Positions 1-9,672 of a stretch of DNA of 64,000 bases are shown one piece after another (position 1 is the first letter of the stretch; each line of letters starts with the position of its first letter). The stretch comes from Pirellulales bacterium (lineage in GTDB: Bacteria > Planctomycetota > Planctomycetia > Pirellulales > JALHPA01). Below the pieces are notes generated by a model. It was given only the letters and a program-made list of their open reading frames with translations. It ran no database searches and was not told the origin of the DNA. The translations under genes were made by a program, and so were the position numbers. The stretch lies in contig JANRLT010000015.1 of assembly GCA_033762255.1 (NCBI GenBank), positions 21,070 to 85,069 on the forward strand, read 5' to 3'.

Positions 1-275
1 TTCGACGACAGCACCTTAAATTCCACCACGCATAATTTGCCAACGTGGTCGGCCGCTTCCGCCAGCTTGATGGGGTGCGGTTTTTCCTGGTCGGCTTCCT
101 GATCGGTGGCTTCCTTTTTAGGGGCTTTTTTATCGGCACCGCCCGCCGGGGGGGCTGGCTCCGCGGCTTGAACCACGCCCGGGGCGTGTTGCCACAACTC
201 TATCGCCCCGCAGATGGCCCATGACAGACAAAACAACCGGGCAAATCGGCAAATCATCAGATGTGGCCCGCGCAT
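1..275 (-). CDS. Secreted hypothetical protein, C-terminus beyond window
   Basis: The reading frame opens on the minus strand at ATG 275 (or ATG 257) and is still open at base 1, so only about 90 residues are visible. The N-terminus (RFARLFCLSWAICGAI) is a likely signal peptide. It is followed by a Pro/Ala/Gly linker, a Lys/Glu-rich charged stretch, and the start of a domain reading AADHVGKLCVVEFKVLSS. That last segment resembles the beginning of a small beta-barrel (OB-like) domain, but too little is seen to name it. It follows the ABC permease on the same strand by 149 bp and could share its transcript. Neither start has an obvious Shine-Dalgarno sequence. Function unknown; export is inferred. 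Confidence 0.55.
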   Translation of the reverse strand, partial: MRGPHLMICRFARLFCLSWAICGAIELWQHAPGVVQAAEPAPPAGGADKKAPKKEATDQEADQEKPHPIKLAEAADHVGKLCVVEFKVLSS

Positions 276-424
276 GGAGGTGGTCCCCGGGGTTGGTAGC
301 AAAGTGGTAATAAAAAAAGTTCAACCGCGCTTGGACGTTTATGCCAACTATTGTAAACCGACCGGAAAAATTTCGCCTAGGGAATTTGCCAAATTTTGCC
401 GCCCCACCCTTAACAATGGCCTAT

Positions 425-2236
425 TTATGGCTCCGACGAGTCCCAGGGGCTGGCGGGGCGGTGCAGTTGGGCCCGCGCTTGTTCGGCCTGGTCGAGGGCG
501 ACGCGTGTGGGGACCATTAGCCGTTCTTGCCGCATTTCGGCCATGATTCCGGGCAAATTAGCCAGCAGGCAGGCCCCTCCCGCCACTAGGACAAAGACCA
601 CCGGCGACTCCCGGTCGTAAATTCGATTTGCCGAATTCGAATACTCCAGAATAATCATCCAAAACGGATTGGTCCAATAGATCAAGGAATCCGCCGATAC
701 CACCGGGCGATCCAAAAAAACCAGATAAATCATCGGCCAGCCGATCCCGCACAGGATCATCAGCACATGCACCAAAATCCGCAAAAAAAACGAGCCGACA
801 TACGATCGCTGGGCATAGCGCAGAAAGATCGCCCCCAGGCCGAGGTACAGCATAAGATATCCGCCGATCATGAGCGCGACGCGGGTCATGCTAAAATTTA
901 GTCTCCAGGACTGATAATAGTTATTTAAATTTGAAGTCTGCAAACTGGAAAACCAATAATATTCCAAAAACACAAACATCGCCGCCACGGCGATATAGTT
1001 GGCCAGCGCGTACAAATATCCCCGTCCCGGACCGGGGTACAGCCAGCTAAAAAAGACTTTGGCAAGCTCTGACCGGGGTAGTTCCCGCTTGACCCGGGGG
1101 GAGAGCAAATCGGATTCGCCGGTGGCGAATACGCCCATGATGTACCAATAGGCGGCGGAAACCAGAAACAGCAGGCGCATGATCAACTGGGCCTCGCCGG
1201 GGGAGTTATCGTTGATGATCAGTTGCAGCAGCGCGCAGGCCCAGCCAAAGAATAGCGCGTGCTGGATGACTGTCCAGACCCGCAGCGCGGTGGCCCGGTT
1301 GTCGCTGGGAAAAGTGATTTGCGATGCCCCGGCTAGATAAAACAGATAGCCGGTGGTGGTGATTGCCAGGATTAATCCGACCTGCACAATCCAATAGAGG
1401 GGAGTCTCTAACCCGCGGGAAAAGACTTGGCTTTGGATTAACTCGTACATCAGGGGCTGGCAGCCATAAAAGGCCAAAAACAGGCCAATGATCAGACCCA
1501 CCATGACCAGCGTTTGCCAAAAGCGTTCCTTGGTCACGGTGGCCAGCATGAGCGCCGCGGTGGTGAATAAAAGCGACGCCAACACCAAATAAAGCAATAC
1601 AAAACCGATCGTGGGAAAGTCAATCCCCCGCAGCATGTAGGTAAAGGTCAAACAAGGGACGACCGCGCTAAAATAGAGCAGCATTTGCACGACCGCGCTG
1701 GCGAATTTACCCCCCACGATCTGTCGAGGAGTCAGGTTGGTGACGGAGAGTAGCTCAAACGTCTTGTCCTCGGTCTCGGTCGCGAGCGAGCGAAAGGCCA
1801 TAAACGGCACAATAATCAACAACGGAAAAGAAAGGATCGCGCTGTATCCCTGAAAGACAAAATCTCCGGGGGTTTGCTGCTGTTGGCCGGAACGGATCCA
1901 CGTTGCGCTAAAAAACGACCAGATCCAGCAGGCCCCCAACATCAGCAAAAAGGTAATGAGGAATTGCCGGCTTTTGAGCGCTTGGCGGCATTCCTTGACC
2001 AAGATGGGGTTAAACCATTCCCCGGCGGTTTCCAACGTATCGTCGATCGCGTTGGCCCAGCCGCGCGGCGCGAGGCCCAGGGGAATATCAAGCGCGGCGG
2101 CTCCTCCCGCGGTACCCATCGTGGCTGTCGGGTGGGAAATAGCTGACCCTATACCACCGAGTCCCTCCCGGCCCCGGGATGTTAAGTCCGACTCGACGGC
2201 ATCCGGGCCTGGGGAAATTGAAATGGGATCGCTCAT
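425..2236 (-). CDS. ABC-2 type transporter permease
   Basis: A 603-aa integral membrane protein that should form the channel part of an ABC-2 export or gliding-type transporter. The first 65 or so residues are Pro/Gly/Ser-rich and probably cytoplasmic. An amphipathic segment (NPILVKECRQALKSRQF) follows, then about ten hydrophobic helices starting near residue 95. The motif ATETEDKTFELLSVTNLTPR in the first third is typical of ABC-2 permeases. Its ATG overlaps the stop of the ATPase gene by 4 bp (ATGA), which shows translational coupling and that the two form one transporter. The substrate cannot be told from sequence. The last 40 residues are charged and cytoplasmic. Confidence 0.88.
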   Translation of the reverse strand: MSDPISISPGPDAVESDLTSRGREGLGGIGSAISHPTATMGTAGGAAALDIPLGLAPRGWANAIDDTLETAGEWFNPILVKECRQALKSRQFLITFLLMLGACWIWSFFSATWIRSGQQQQTPGDFVFQGYSAILSFPLLIIVPFMAFRSLATETEDKTFELLSVTNLTPRQIVGGKFASAVVQMLLYFSAVVPCLTFTYMLRGIDFPTIGFVLLYLVLASLLFTTAALMLATVTKERFWQTLVMVGLIIGLFLAFYGCQPLMYELIQSQVFSRGLETPLYWIVQVGLILAITTTGYLFYLAGASQITFPSDNRATALRVWTVIQHALFFGWACALLQLIINDNSPGEAQLIMRLLFLVSAAYWYIMGVFATGESDLLSPRVKRELPRSELAKVFFSWLYPGPGRGYLYALANYIAVAAMFVFLEYYWFSSLQTSNLNNYYQSWRLNFSMTRVALMIGGYLMLYLGLGAIFLRYAQRSYVGSFFLRILVHVLMILCGIGWPMIYLVFLDRPVVSADSLIYWTNPFWMIILEYSNSANRIYDRESPVVFVLVAGGACLLANLPGIMAEMRQERLMVPTRVALDQAEQARAQLHRPASPWDSSEP

Positions 2237-3192
2237 TGGACTAGCCCCTTGGTGACTTGGATAAAGACTTCTTCGAGGGATTTCTTTTGCGCGCCAAAGG
2301 CCACCACGGGAAAATCCGCCAGGATGAGTTGCCGCAGCAGGGCGGCCTCGTCCAGTTCGTTCCCTTCCAGGGCAAAGCTAAGCGTTTCGCCGCTGCGCTG
2401 CACTTCGGCGATTTTGCCGGTGGCCAGCAGCCATTCGCGCGCCGCGGCGGCCCCTCCATCACCCAGCACGCGCAGGCGAATCCAGACCCGCCGGTCGTCC
2501 CCCGATTGTTCATGGGTCAGGCGCTCTGGCGGACCGACGTACAAGATGCGTCCCTGTTCGATAATTCCCACCAGGTCGCACATTTCGCCCAATTCGCTGA
2601 GGATGTGAGAGCTGATAAGGATTGTTTTGCCATCGGCGGCAAGCTGGCGGATCATTTCCCGCAGTTCGATCCGCGCCCGGGGGTCCAGCCCCGCGGCGGG
2701 TTCGTCCATGATCAGCACCGCCGGGTCATGGATGATGGTGCGTCCCAGGCAAAGCCGCTGCTTCATCCCTTTGCTCAGGCCGGTGATCGGTTTATCGGCC
2801 AGTTGATCAAGCTGGGTAAAGTGCATCACGCGGGAGAGCGCGCGGCGGCGGTCGGTCCCCCGCAGGCCGTAGGAGCGGGCAAAAAAGTCCAGGTATTCAC
2901 GGACGTTGACGTTTGGATAAACGCCAAAGCTATCCGGCATAAAGCCCAGCCGCGCGCGGACGCGGTCGGGATCATTGATGGATGAAAATCCATCCACAAA
3001 GGCATCGCCATAGTTAGGCAGTTCCAACGTGGCCAAGATCCGCATGCTGGTGGTTTTGCCCGCGCCATTTGGCCCGATATAGCCAAAGACCTGGCCCCGG
3101 GGCACGCAAAACGAAATATCATTGACCGCCTTGGTCTTGCCAAAGGAGCGGTGCAAATGACGAAACTCGATCATCGGTTGCGTGGCTATCAT
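2233..3192 (-). CDS. ABC transporter ATP-binding protein
   Basis: A 319-aa ATPase subunit that would power the permease encoded immediately downstream. Visible motifs in order are Walker A GPNGAGKTT (about residue 41), a signature reading LSKGMKQR (about 144), Walker B VLIMDEPAAGLDP (about 163) and the H-loop SSHILSE. The C-terminal 90 residues form the accessory domain seen in NatA/GldA-like ATPases and end in SLEEVFIQVTKG. The signature has Lys-Gly-Met in place of Ser-Gly-Gly, a common variant in this subgroup. Transcription runs from the 743-aa exported protein through this gene into the permease. The substrate is unknown. Confidence 0.92.
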   Translation of the reverse strand: MIATQPMIEFRHLHRSFGKTKAVNDISFCVPRGQVFGYIGPNGAGKTTSMRILATLELPNYGDAFVDGFSSINDPDRVRARLGFMPDSFGVYPNVNVREYLDFFARSYGLRGTDRRRALSRVMHFTQLDQLADKPITGLSKGMKQRLCLGRTIIHDPAVLIMDEPAAGLDPRARIELREMIRQLAADGKTILISSHILSELGEMCDLVGIIEQGRILYVGPPERLTHEQSGDDRRVWIRLRVLGDGGAAAAREWLLATGKIAEVQRSGETLSFALEGNELDEAALLRQLILADFPVVAFGAQKKSLEEVFIQVTKGLVQ

Positions 3193-3292
3193 GGAAGTTG
3201 CTTCAATTACAAATTACAAATTAAGAATTACGAATTGATTCGCAATCATAAATCGTTCTGACTGCCGCGACCCACGATTCTCGACCCTTAAC

Positions 3293-3320
3293 CCGCCGAT
3301 GCCATCGGCGGCTTTGTTAA
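3293..3320. repeat. Dispersed palindrome, family A (CCGCCGAT..ATCGGCGG)
   Basis: A perfect inverted repeat CCGCCGAT/ATCGGCGG with a 3-base centre, followed by CTTTGTTAA. It lies between the ABC ATPase gene and the 743-aa gene. Related copies occur near 21191, 42643, 44674, 51647 and 54659, always between genes. The neighbouring bases 3340-3415 are a run of imperfect CCCGTCTCC-like units, also between genes. Confidence 0.7.
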
Positions 3321-3415
3321 TTTCAGGCTCAATCCCCAACGACATATCTGCCTCCCGTCTCCCGTCTCCCGCCTGCCTTCTCCCGTCTCTCGCAACCCGC
3401 CTCCCGCGACTCGCC

Positions 3416-5647
3416 TCACCATTTTCCAATCACCAAATGCAGTCCATGCGGTTCCACACTAGCGGCGGTCCCCAACTCCAGATCGGGTTGCTGCTCTAAA
3501 ATGGCGTAGTAGGTCCGTCGGGGGGCGGAGTCGGTCAAGCTCAACCAACGGCCGTTGATGGCCGCCTCCAGGGGATCGCCTTGCGGCAGGCCCCCCGTGG
3601 GATCAACCAAAGAGGGAAAGGGATTGCTGGTGCTCGAGTTGTACCCGCCGCTGATAAAAAAATCCAAATCCGCCCCTTTGGCAAAATCGACACACTGCTG
3701 ATTGACACTCCCCGCGGGAATAGCGGTGGCGTTGGCCGCGGCATTATCTTCAAGATTGGCCAGGACATGCCAATTCCCCTGTTCATCCTTGATCAGCGCT
3801 TTTAAAATTTTGGACCCCAGCAAGTTTTGCACCCGCAACGTTCCGGAGCTGTCGGCGAACTTTAACTGACGACGGCTGGTCTGGACCCGGTTGGTCAAAA
3901 ATTGCACCGGCACGCGGGAAAGCAGCCACCCCTGCCTGAGCGATTGGATCTTCCGCGAGTTTGCATCCCCCTCCGCCAGCCAATCCAGCCGCAATTCATT
4001 TCGGGAATTATGATCTTGCCTAATGAGCGGGTAGATCGCGGTCTGGTCGGAAAACGCCAGCCCCGCGCTGGGGGCGATACCCGCAAAGTACGACAACCGT
4101 CCCCGGACAATTTGCCGTTCGGCCGATTGATCCAGCCAGGTGACGCTGCGGGTCCGCAGGCGCACCCCCAAGCCGTCAGAATACAAGGTATACAACAATA
4201 ATCCGCTGGTAATAACCAACGCGCTTAGCGGGATGGTTATGAGCAGCCAACTCAGCCTCTTTTTGCGGATCAAATAAAACAAATTCATCGGGCCGATAAA
4301 TAGCACAAACAGCGTGATCAATATTTGAAACGCGGTGATCGGTGGTTCTCCCACGCCGGCGATATAAAAATCGGTGGGGTTGGAAGAATGGGGGGAAGAG
4401 CTGGACTCGACCCCTTGTTGTTGCGACCAAGTGGGAAGGTGATGCAAAATTGGCGTGTAGTCGGGGTTGTTGTTTGCCTCGACCGCCACGCCGATCACCC
4501 AGCCGCTGCCAAACGGGCGGCAGGCGATCAACGTATCCGCGGGCCAGCCAGCTTGAATCAGCCGCTGCCGGTAATCGTCCGTCTGGGCGCCGGAATGGGG
4601 ATTTTGCAGGCGATCCGGCACTTTCCAACCGGAAAAGGCTTTTTCATTTTCAGCCGCTTGATTCGCGGGCACATTTTCCACCCAATCATCCACCTTTTGC
4701 CAGATACTTCCTTGGGTTGGATCCGGTGGAAGCTCCTGCTCCACGACCAAGAACCCCCCGCTGGCAACCCAGTCCCGCAGCGCGCGGGCTTGGGGGGGGA
4801 AATTCTTTTGTAGGTTGGTCAGGTCGTCGGGCCTGGCCAAGGTTGCCACTAGCGTGGAATACCCTAGCCAGTTGGTGGGAAGTTCCGACAGCGAGGAAAG
4901 TTGCGTCTCTTGAAAATTGGGGTTTTGGTACATTAAAAATGATGTCGGTTGCCCCTGGGAACGGGTATTGGCAATTTGCAAATGGGAATTTGCCATGGCG
5001 GGAGAAGTGGCCACGCGTAGGACATGGGTTTGGAAACTATCCCCCCCCACGGTCTGATAATTTGGAGGGATCTGAAAATCCGAAAGAGTCAGAAATGGCG
5101 AGGTATTATTAAACTGTCCCCGCTGATTTACAAAGTAAAAGTTTTGAAAAGAAAGTTCGGGCACGGGCTTGCCGTCGATGGAAGTTTCAAAATCATAATT
5201 GCCATAAAAAAACGACGCCGGAACCAGCATGCTATGTGCTGATTTGGCATTGGCCGGCAAAATCATCCTGTCGGAAATGCGCCAGGAGTTTTGCGAAAGC
5301 CGATGGCTGTAGACAAATTGAATTTCCCGATCGACGGCCACGGGAGCGGTGGTTTTTACCGTAATTCGCAACGGACGATAACCTGGACCATCCGGCCAGG
5401 TGTTGTCCAGTTCTAATTCTAATTGCGAGGGATTGGCAACGGGTACCGAACCGGGAGGAAAATTAATCGAGAAATTGGTTAGCCCCTGCGCCGTGGATCC
5501 GGGATTAAGTGTGGAATTAGGATTAACAGACGATTGCTGAAAACCCGGGAGATAAATTTTTACTCCCTGCGCCGCCGCCGGGAAAGCGGCGCAAAACGCC
5601 ACGCAGACCGACGCCAAGATGGTTATCGTCCAAGTTCGCATGCCCAC
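3416..5647 (-). CDS. Exported membrane-anchored protein, ABC-linked
   Basis: A 743-aa protein of unknown function. It starts with a clear signal peptide (residues about 7-26, ending AAFPAAAQG), followed by a long periplasmic part. Residues near 275-300 (RALRDWVASGGFLVVEQELP) look like the strand-turn of a glutamine-amidotransferase-like (DUF4350-type) fold. Two hydrophobic helices near residues 445-500 (ITLFVLFIGPMNLFYLI, LITIPLSALVITSGLLL) separate this from a second soluble domain. Related architectures commonly sit beside ABC-2 exporters of the Gld or Nat kind, and this gene lies just upstream of the ATPase and permease. A role as the extracytoplasmic partner of that transporter is inferred from context only. 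Confidence 0.75.
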   Translation of the reverse strand: MGMRTWTITILASVCVAFCAAFPAAAQGVKIYLPGFQQSSVNPNSTLNPGSTAQGLTNFSINFPPGSVPVANPSQLELELDNTWPDGPGYRPLRITVKTTAPVAVDREIQFVYSHRLSQNSWRISDRMILPANAKSAHSMLVPASFFYGNYDFETSIDGKPVPELSFQNFYFVNQRGQFNNTSPFLTLSDFQIPPNYQTVGGDSFQTHVLRVATSPAMANSHLQIANTRSQGQPTSFLMYQNPNFQETQLSSLSELPTNWLGYSTLVATLARPDDLTNLQKNFPPQARALRDWVASGGFLVVEQELPPDPTQGSIWQKVDDWVENVPANQAAENEKAFSGWKVPDRLQNPHSGAQTDDYRQRLIQAGWPADTLIACRPFGSGWVIGVAVEANNNPDYTPILHHLPTWSQQQGVESSSSPHSSNPTDFYIAGVGEPPITAFQILITLFVLFIGPMNLFYLIRKKRLSWLLITIPLSALVITSGLLLYTLYSDGLGVRLRTRSVTWLDQSAERQIVRGRLSYFAGIAPSAGLAFSDQTAIYPLIRQDHNSRNELRLDWLAEGDANSRKIQSLRQGWLLSRVPVQFLTNRVQTSRRQLKFADSSGTLRVQNLLGSKILKALIKDEQGNWHVLANLEDNAAANATAIPAGSVNQQCVDFAKGADLDFFISGGYNSSTSNPFPSLVDPTGGLPQGDPLEAAINGRWLSLTDSAPRRTYYAILEQQPDLELGTAASVEPHGLHLVIGKW

Positions 5648-5742
5648 GACCCGTTATAAAAAGGGTAAAAACAAAGCCGAGGATGGTGTCGGCGGTGTGA
5701 GTATCATGGGTTGTGGCCCATTGAGATTTTGCCTGTGCCGCG

Positions 5743-6036
5743 TTATTCGTTTTCCGAGATATTGGCCGGTCGCATGCCGACGGGGGATTCTTGTTCCGCG
5801 CCCGGGACCATGGCCGGTGTGACCGAGCGGCGAAACGGGGTCAATAGCCCCATGGCATAGACTAGCCCGAATAGTAATGCCGCCGAGAGGGCGCTGGCCA
5901 GCAGCAACAACCCCGCCGCCGCGGCCCCATACATCCAACTGCGGTCGCTTTGAAATAAGGTAATACAAAAGAGCAGTAACGCGCCGATCAGAATACCCAG
6001 GAGCAACCGGCTCAGAGTGAATTGCGGCAATAGCAT
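5743..6036 (-). CDS. Small integral membrane protein
   Basis: A 97-aa protein starting at ATG 6036 (MLLPQFTLSRLLLGILIGAL). The frame stays open upstream, but the extra residues are not protein-like. It has three hydrophobic segments: residues about 9-24, 35-52 and 54-68. The tail is short and polar (RRSVTPAMVPGAEQESPVG). It lies 95 bp upstream of the 743-aa gene on the same strand, so it may belong to the ABC-linked operon. The family is not recognised and the function is unknown. Confidence 0.6.
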   Translation of the reverse strand: MLLPQFTLSRLLLGILIGALLLFCITLFQSDRSWMYGAAAAGLLLLASALSAALLFGLVYAMGLLTPFRRSVTPAMVPGAEQESPVGMRPANISENE

Positions 6037-6296
6037 GCTGGATTTCCGTAATAGTAAATATACATGGGCGAAAAGCGCGGGATTTGGGATCGTTGTCGCT
6101 GGCTCCAATATAAAGATATTTTCCCGCCACTGCAAAAGAGAAACCGGTCAAAGCCGAATCGCCAACGCAGTCCCGCCCAAGCATGTATTCCGCCTGCAAC
6201 CATTCGCTCCGTGGTTAAAAATCTTGGCAAATGGTCAAAACCCCCCCTTCCGGGCCAGTATTTCCGATAGGGCCGTTTTCTTGATTTGAAACGGAA

Positions 6297-7007
6297 TCAA
6301 TCCCGAGGCACAACTTGCAAGGGGCGTAAAAACGCCTCGATCACTTGCCGCTGGCGCTCCTCCCCGGTCTGTTGAAATACGGTCCACAGATTTAACAAAA
6401 TGCGTCCCAGCCATTGCGGGTGCGCGGCAAGCGGAAGTTCATCCCATGTGAGTTGAATGGACTGCCCCAGCACGCGCGAAAGCTGCTCGGCGGCTTCCGC
6501 GGTGGAGAGCAGTCGTCCCCCGGCAAAGGGATCAATAAGTTGCCAATCGGTCGTGGCAGAGCCGTCCGCCATGACCGCCGCCAAAAAATGCCCCGGCGTG
6601 TTGACCCCCTCCACCACTAAGCCCACGCGCTCGGCGACGGCTTTGTAGACCAGCGTTAACAGCACCGGCAAACCCCTCCGCCGCTCCAAGACCAGGGGCA
6701 AATAACTCATTTGCGGCTGATAATAATTTTCGGGATCGCCACGAAATCCCAGCGTGGCAAATAATTCTTCGTGCAAGTGGGCCAATACCGCCGTCGGCGC
6801 GCGGCTGGTCAAGGGACGAATCACCGTGGAGGCGATATCGTCAAGTTGGCGAAGTGACTGATCGGGATGCCAGTCGCTGTTGACCTGCCAGGCAATTGCC
6901 CCCACCCCCCGCACCAGCGAGTCCGTCTGGTCCAGTGTGGCCAGTTGCGCCTGGTAAAATTGCCAGACCTCGGGCCGGATCAGGTGGGGAGAAATTGGCA
7001 TGGTCAT
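6297..7007 (-). CDS. SirB1 family transglutaminase-like protein
   Basis: A 236-aa cytosolic protein of the SirB1/transglutaminase-core-2 family. Diagnostic segments are ENYYQPQMSYLPLVLERRRG, then LPVLLTLVYKAVAERVGL, then the motif GVNTPGHFLAAV followed by LIDPFAGGRLLS. These correspond to the conserved family pattern of a Tyr/Asn-rich strand, LERRRGIPITLS, and GxPGHFLV with IDPF. Most members have a degenerate transglutaminase fold and no proven enzymatic activity. The start is ATG 7007, with a second ATG two codons later. The flanking genes on the same strand are envelope functions with no obvious link. Confidence 0.85.
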   Translation of the reverse strand: MTMPISPHLIRPEVWQFYQAQLATLDQTDSLVRGVGAIAWQVNSDWHPDQSLRQLDDIASTVIRPLTSRAPTAVLAHLHEELFATLGFRGDPENYYQPQMSYLPLVLERRRGLPVLLTLVYKAVAERVGLVVEGVNTPGHFLAAVMADGSATTDWQLIDPFAGGRLLSTAEAAEQLSRVLGQSIQLTWDELPLAAHPQWLGRILLNLWTVFQQTGEERQRQVIEAFLRPLQVVPRD

Positions 7008-7165
7008 TTATTGGCAACAAGTCGGAAAGACGGTTTCGGCGTCATTGCGAATCGTTAAATTCTTCAAGCAGCCTAAAGTTTATTCGATTTCCAACTCACA
7101 GATAGCAACATGCGATTGATCCCACAGGCCATTTGTAAATGTGGGCCATAGGCCCAACCTATCCC

Positions 7166-7198
7166 AGCCTAGGGCAAGCGCAGCGTCGCCCTAGGTTA
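7166..7198. repeat. Hairpin CCTAGGGC..GCCCTAGG in intergenic gap
   Basis: An 8-bp perfect stem (7168-7175 with 7188-7195) closes a 12-nt loop between the S46 peptidase gene and the SirB1-like gene. A second, smaller palindrome TGGGCCATAGGCCCA sits just before it at about 7142-7156. No T-run follows, so this is better seen as one of the intergenic palindromes of this genome than as a classical terminator. The rest of the 7008-7302 gap shows nothing gene-like. Confidence 0.55.
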
Positions 7199-7302
7199 AT
7201 AGAAACCACAATAAGCAGGGTCATCGGCCCGATTCATCCGCCTCGACCCACGGTAATTTGGCGGCCAGTTCCTTGGATTTGAAGCTGCGGCCCCCACGAC
7301 AA

Positions 7303-9468
7303 TTACTTACCTTTCCGCAGTTCCTCCACCAACTCGCGGGCGTCGTACACTTTATCCAACGCTTCGATGATTCCCGCCGAATGAACCGAAACCGCGCGGG
7401 CCTGGGTGTCGGAATAGGCAAAATCAAGCACTAATGACTGGATATTGCCATCAAAGATGATCCCCACGATTTCGCCCGCGCGATTTACCACCGGGCTACC
7501 GCTATTACCGCCGATGATGTCCGCCGTGCTTATAAAGTTAAACGGCGTATCAAGGCGCAGGCGATCCTTGGCCTTGATCCAACTTTCGGGAAGTTGAAAC
7601 GGGTATTTATTGTCATGCTTTTGCGCATGTTCAAAGGCCCCTCCCAGCGTGGTCCACGGAGGGACCACCGTGCCGTCCGGCTCTGTAAAGCCACGCACCG
7701 TCCCAAAGGCCAGCCGCAGGGTAAACGTGGCGTCGGGATAGACGCTGGTCCCGGCGGTGGCAAAACGGGCTTTGGCGATTTTAGCATACGCCTGGCGCAG
7801 TGGTTCCTCCAGGACCGACTCCATCGTCTTGCGCACTTCGCGGGCGGCCGGATCCACCAACAATGCGAGCTTGATCATCGGGTCTTCGCTGGCCTTGATC
7901 GCCGCCAAGCCCCCATCAAAGAGTTCCTGCCGATAGGCAATATCCCGCAATTTGCTGCCGCGAATCAGTTCCGCCGCCCGTTCCCGGGGGGATTTGCCCG
8001 CTAGCACCTGGGCCAGCAGTTCGTGCCGCCGTTGGCTGGTGGCGGAATCGGGCTGCACCGCCCAGCCATCACCGGCTTGCATTTCCTGGTACAAGCCCAG
8101 GGAGTCGGCCAATTTGGCGATTTCCAGTGCTTCGTAAAGAGGCGCGGCGGAAAAGAGTTCTTGCTTGAGCGAGTCCAAGGCGGATTCGCGGTACTCGCGC
8201 AGGCGTTCGGCGTTGGGTTTTTCCCGCTCGATCGCCAGGCGCACCAGATCGCGGGCGATGTCAAAATAGCGGGAATCAAACGCCTCCGCCCGCTCCAACA
8301 GCAGCAATTCAAAGTAAATCGGTTTGATCCCCGCCAAACCGTCGGCAATTTCGGTCCAGGCGGCGGCGTTCTCTGATTGGGAGGGATCGTTTTTGAGAGT
8401 GGCCCGCAGGTGGTTCTCGGCGGCGACTTTGGCCTGCATCACGGCGGGATCTTGCAAGCCCGCCAACCCCCCCAACCGCGCTTTGCGGCTATTTTGAATG
8501 CCAAACAATTCATCCTGGGCCTGGAGCGCGTTTTCGGCATTGCGGTCGCTGTAGTTCTTTAATAGGACTTCGCGCCGTTTGAGCAAATTAAGCTGCCAGG
8601 GGAATGTCCAATCTCGCATAAATTCCAGATGGGCGACGGTGTTTTGGCGATCGGTCTTGCCGGGATGGCCGGCGACAAAGACCAGCTCATTTTCCGCCGC
8701 GCCGTGCGCGCTCCAGGTCAGATGGTGAGGCACCTGGGCGGGTTGGCCGTTTTCGTACGCGCGAAAAAAGCAAATATCCAAGTCATAGCGGGGAAATTCA
8801 AAATTGTCCGGATCCCCACCAAAGAACGCGATCTTGTGTTCCGGGGCAAAGACCAGCCGCACATCGGTGTATTGCTTATAAGAGTACAGATGATATTCGC
8901 CCCCCTGGTACAGGGTGACCACATCGCTGCGCAGGCCGGTTTTTTCCTTGGCCGATTGTTCGATGGTGTTCATCGCGGCGCGGCGGGCTTTTTCGGCGTC
9001 GGCGGAGGACATTCCGTCCTTGACCGCCGCCATGACCTGGGGCGTGACATCCTCAATTTTGACCAGAACATTTAGTTCCAGATCGAGGCACTTGATTTCT
9101 TGATCCAGGGACCGGGCATGAAAACCGTCGTTGAGATAGTCGTGCTCGGGAGAGCTCAACTTGGCCAGCGCGTCCGCCCCAACGTGATGATTGGTCATGA
9201 CCAATCCCCGTGGCGAGACAAACGATCCGCTGCCGCCGCTATTAAAGCGCACCGCCGATTGCCGCAGATGGGACAGCCACTCGGCGGAGGGGGAAAAATC
9301 ATAGCGCTCCCGCAGGGTGGCCAATGGCGGATTGGTAAAGAGCCACATCCCCTCATCGGCGCTCAGCCGGGGTGCGTGTGATAATAGAAAGGTGGTTGGC
9401 ATCAACAGGGAGGCCATAAACAACCCGAAGGAAAAGAAAGTTGATCGTAAATTCGAGGCGGATGCCAT
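7303..9468 (-). CDS. S46 family dipeptidyl-peptidase (DPP7/DPP11-like)
   Basis: A 721-aa exported serine exopeptidase that should remove dipeptides from the N-termini of peptides in the periplasm. A signal peptide (residues about 10-33) precedes DEGMW, the conserved start of mature S46 enzymes. The catalytic triad is visible: His in TNHHVGAD (about residue 92), Asp in FPRYDLDICF (about 227) and Ser in GGNSGSPV (about 654). The specificity position 18 residues after the Ser is Gly (IFDGN), as in DPP7-type enzymes that accept hydrophobic P1 residues; DPP11 has Arg there. That specificity is inferred. The length is normal for the family. Confidence 0.95.
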   Translation of the reverse strand: MASASNLRSTFFSFGLFMASLLMPTTFLLSHAPRLSADEGMWLFTNPPLATLRERYDFSPSAEWLSHLRQSAVRFNSGGSGSFVSPRGLVMTNHHVGADALAKLSSPEHDYLNDGFHARSLDQEIKCLDLELNVLVKIEDVTPQVMAAVKDGMSSADAEKARRAAMNTIEQSAKEKTGLRSDVVTLYQGGEYHLYSYKQYTDVRLVFAPEHKIAFFGGDPDNFEFPRYDLDICFFRAYENGQPAQVPHHLTWSAHGAAENELVFVAGHPGKTDRQNTVAHLEFMRDWTFPWQLNLLKRREVLLKNYSDRNAENALQAQDELFGIQNSRKARLGGLAGLQDPAVMQAKVAAENHLRATLKNDPSQSENAAAWTEIADGLAGIKPIYFELLLLERAEAFDSRYFDIARDLVRLAIEREKPNAERLREYRESALDSLKQELFSAAPLYEALEIAKLADSLGLYQEMQAGDGWAVQPDSATSQRRHELLAQVLAGKSPRERAAELIRGSKLRDIAYRQELFDGGLAAIKASEDPMIKLALLVDPAAREVRKTMESVLEEPLRQAYAKIAKARFATAGTSVYPDATFTLRLAFGTVRGFTEPDGTVVPPWTTLGGAFEHAQKHDNKYPFQLPESWIKAKDRLRLDTPFNFISTADIIGGNSGSPVVNRAGEIVGIIFDGNIQSLVLDFAYSDTQARAVSVHSAGIIEALDKVYDARELVEELRKGK

Positions 9469-9619
9469 AAAAATATTCCAAGAAAACTAGGCGCAATTGT
9501 GGGTTACGAAAGAAATGATTCTCCCGCACACGCCTATTTTATCGGTTGTCTGTGGAAATGCCAGAGCGGAGGTAGCGGGGCGGAGAACAACCAAATCATT
9601 TTCGCGGGGCGAATAAATC

Positions 9620-9647
9620 TCGACAAATTATCTGTTTCCGATAAAAT
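9620..9647 (+). promoter_or_regulatory. Predicted sigma70-type promoter of the parDE-like locus
   Basis: TCGACA and TAAAAT, each one mismatch from consensus, are separated by 16 bp and end 25 bp before the antitoxin ATG at 9673. A GGAG ribosome binding site lies at about 9664. Prediction from sequence only. Confidence 0.4.
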
Positions 9648-9672
9648 AATGATATCACTAAATGGAGTTTAA

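Noticed and set aside
2257..2985. 242-codon plus-strand frame opposite the ABC ATPase gene
   Set aside because: Antisense shadow of a gene with all ABC motifs intact.
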